From positions 1-31,514 of the IMG/VR virus record IMGVR_UViG_3300032334_000465: DNA of 31,514 nt; one strand, 5' to 3'. The translations under genes and the position numbers were made by a program. Position 1 is the stretch's first letter. Each line of letters opens with the position of its first letter. Positions 30,137-31,514 of this stretch are shown piece after piece. The stretch is from a virus. The notes beneath the pieces are model-generated. The model saw only the letters and a list, made by a program, of their open reading frames with translations, was not told the origin of the DNA and searched no databases.

Positions 30137-31262
30137 CCAACAACTTGTTTTAAATAGTAAAGCAAGGTTTATAGTTATGATGGCAGGGAGAAGATGGGGT
30201 AAATCTCTAATCAGCCAAACCATTGCCATTAGGAACGCATTAGATGGCAAATTAGTGGCTTATGTTACTCCAACATATCAACTATCTAAAGTTTTCTTTG
30301 AGGACATTTTAAAGAGGTTACCAAGCGAAGCAATCAATGCTAACAAGTCAGACCTAACGATTGAATTCATTACAGGTGGCAAGATTAGATTCTTTACAGG
30401 AGAAAGACTTGATAACTTCAGAGGATTGAAGTTTCACATTGCTATAATAGATGAGGCTTCATACATAGCCAATTTGGAGGATGGTTGGCTCAACTCAATA
30501 AGACCTACACTAACTGACTACAAAGGCAGGGCATTGTTCCTGTCAACTCCCAGAGGCAAGAATTACTTTTATTCCCTATTTATGAAAGATGAGCAAGGTT
30601 GGGAATCATTCAAGTTTACTACATATGATAATCCATATATTGACAAGACAGAGATAGATGAGGCAAGAACGCAACTACCAGAGGCGGTATTTGAGCAGGA
30701 GTATATGGCGAATCCAATGGAGAATGCAGCGAATCCTTTTGGCTCATCACATATTAGAAGTTGCATTCAACCATTATCAACAAGGGAGATAGTTAGCTTT
30801 GGAATTGACCTTGCGAAATCAACTGACTTCACGGCTATTATAGGATTGGATTCTGGAGGCAATGTATCTTATTTTGACAGGTTTCAAATGGATTGGAATA
30901 GCACTAAACAAGCTATCCTGCAACTGCCTAAAAAACCTATGCTAATCGATTCCACAGGAGTTGGAGACCCTATTGTAGAGGACTTACAAAGGGAGGGTAG
31001 GCACATTATGGGATTAAAGTTCACACAGGTATCAAAGCAACAATTAATGTTAGGACTACAAACTGCGATTCAGAGCAGAAAGGTTGGCTTTCCAGAAGGG
31101 CATATTGTAAAAGAGTTGGAAGTTTTTGAATATCAATATAGTGCCACAGGGGTAAAGTATTCTGCACCAAGCGGATTTCACGATGATTGCGTTATGGCAC
31201 TTGCACTTGCCTATCAGAATTTAAGTCAAAATACAGGCTCAGGCAGATATTCATTCCTATAA
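30087..31262 (+). CDS. terL: Terminase large subunit
   Basis: 391 aa from TTG 30087; the only ATG codons before the ATPase motif lie just in front of it, so an alternative start is unlikely. ATPase: AGRRWGKS (Walker A, residues 33-40) and IAIIDEAS (Walker B, 118-125). Nuclease: FGIDLAKSTD (Asp241), LIDSTGVGD (Asp288) and GFHDDCVMALA (Asp366, Asp367). It drives DNA into the prohead and cuts it. Its stop overlaps an inverted repeat at 31261-31294. Confidence 0.9.
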   Translation: MSDTKEILLTIQKPHNNQQLVLNSKARFIVMMAGRRWGKSLISQTIAIRNALDGKLVAYVTPTYQLSKVFFEDILKRLPSEAINANKSDLTIEFITGGKIRFFTGERLDNFRGLKFHIAIIDEASYIANLEDGWLNSIRPTLTDYKGRALFLSTPRGKNYFYSLFMKDEQGWESFKFTTYDNPYIDKTEIDEARTQLPEAVFEQEYMANPMENAANPFGSSHIRSCIQPLSTREIVSFGIDLAKSTDFTAIIGLDSGGNVSYFDRFQMDWNSTKQAILQLPKKPMLIDSTGVGDPIVEDLQREGRHIMGLKFTQVSKQQLMLGLQTAIQSRKVGFPEGHIVKELEVFEYQYSATGVKYSAPSGFHDDCVMALALAYQNLSQNTGSGRYSFL

Positions 31263-31311
31263 TGTCAAGTTTTCTGCTCCATTTACTTGACATTTAGCTA
31301 AATTCTTTAGC
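31261..31311. repeat. Inverted repeats downstream of terL
   Basis: AATGTCAAGT (31261-31270) and ACTTGACATT (31285-31294) are a perfect 10-bp inverted repeat around a 14-base loop. It is followed by GCTAAA (31297-31302) and TTTAGC (31306-31311). There is no good T tract, so it is a poor terminator. A packaging or regulator-binding site is possible. An A-rich tract follows (31312-31332). Confidence 0.7.
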
Positions 31312-31340
31312 AAAAAAATAAATAAAAAAAAGTTTAGGAA

Positions 31341-31374
31341 ATTGATTTTTGTATTATCAAAAGGTTTATCTTTG
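31341..31374 (+). promoter_or_regulatory. Bacteroidetes promoter of first operon
   Basis: -33-like ATTG (31341-31344) and -7 box TATCTTTG (31367-31374), 22 bases apart. The downstream TGTAACAAAACC resembles the leader of the promoter at 17830-17863. The first ATG, at 31394 (equivalent to 3), is 19 bases away. Confidence 0.75.
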
Positions 31375-31391
31375 TGTAACAAAACCAAAAA

Positions 31392-31514
31392 CAATGGAAC
31401 TACTTACAAAATCAAAAAGAGAACTTACTCAAATGACTATTGAGCAAATTGATGAGATTCTTAACCAATCAGAAGTTGATGTTGCTTTAGTATTAAACAA
31501 GGATTTAAAAAAGC
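31392..31514. repeat. Terminal direct repeat (3' copy)
   Basis: Second copy of bases 1-123. It holds the truncated second copy of the 63-aa gene beginning at ATG 31394. Confidence 0.9.

Overview
This window is a complete, AT-rich tailed-phage genome of the siphovirus type that very probably infects a member of the Bacteroidetes (Bacteroidota). The last 123 bases (31392-31514) repeat the first 123, so the sequence closes into a circle of 31,391 bp. The host call rests on promoters with the Bacteroidetes -7 box TATCTTTG (TAnnTTTG), on A/T-rich start-codon contexts without Shine-Dalgarno sequences, and on structural protein families typical of phages of this phylum. Every gene I accept lies on the + strand. 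I see no integrase, tRNA, insertion sequence or CRISPR array.

Layout. (1) 1-1838: small early-type genes, an orphan cytosine methyltransferase and a HipB/XRE-like regulator, read from a promoter at 31341-31374. (2) 1825-8224: tail assembly chaperone with a -1 frameshift site, a neck/tail-completion-like protein, two large tail proteins and the tape measure. (3) 8255-14260: XkdF-like protease, scaffold-like protein, major capsid protein, probable tail tube, a conserved small protein, a portal with an unusual C-terminal extension, and connectors. (4) 14260-17749: tail fibre, small accessory proteins and a candidate one-protein spanin. (5) 17885-19938: a second operon, read from a near copy of the first promoter, with an annealing-like protein, an SSB-like protein ending in LPF, and a stand-alone DnaA domain IV protein. 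(6) 19939-20036: a promoter followed by a compact RNA of two hairpins whose loops are perfectly complementary, ending in a terminator-like stem. (7) 20042-23768: initiator-like protein with 22-bp iterons and an AT-rich 12-mer repeat inside its own gene (a lambda O-like origin), a putative loader, nucleases, a sigma-like factor and small conserved proteins. (8) 23743-31262: glycosyltransferase, HAD fusion protein, two small membrane proteins (holin candidates), M15 endolysin, metallophosphoesterase, HExxH protein, HNH endonuclease, a glycosyltransferase/methyltransferase cluster, and small and large terminase.

How the parts fit. The early promoters would drive recombination and replication functions. 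The DnaA-IV protein, initiator and loader-like protein would act at the internal iteron origin. The sigma-like protein may connect to the ACATTTATA motif found in front of several virion genes. Terminases, HNH protein, portal and capsid genes package DNA, and holin, endolysin and spanin lyse the cell. The late-gene order is unusual because tail genes precede head genes. The most novel-looking element is the kissing-loop RNA immediately upstream of the initiator gene, next to the iteron origin.
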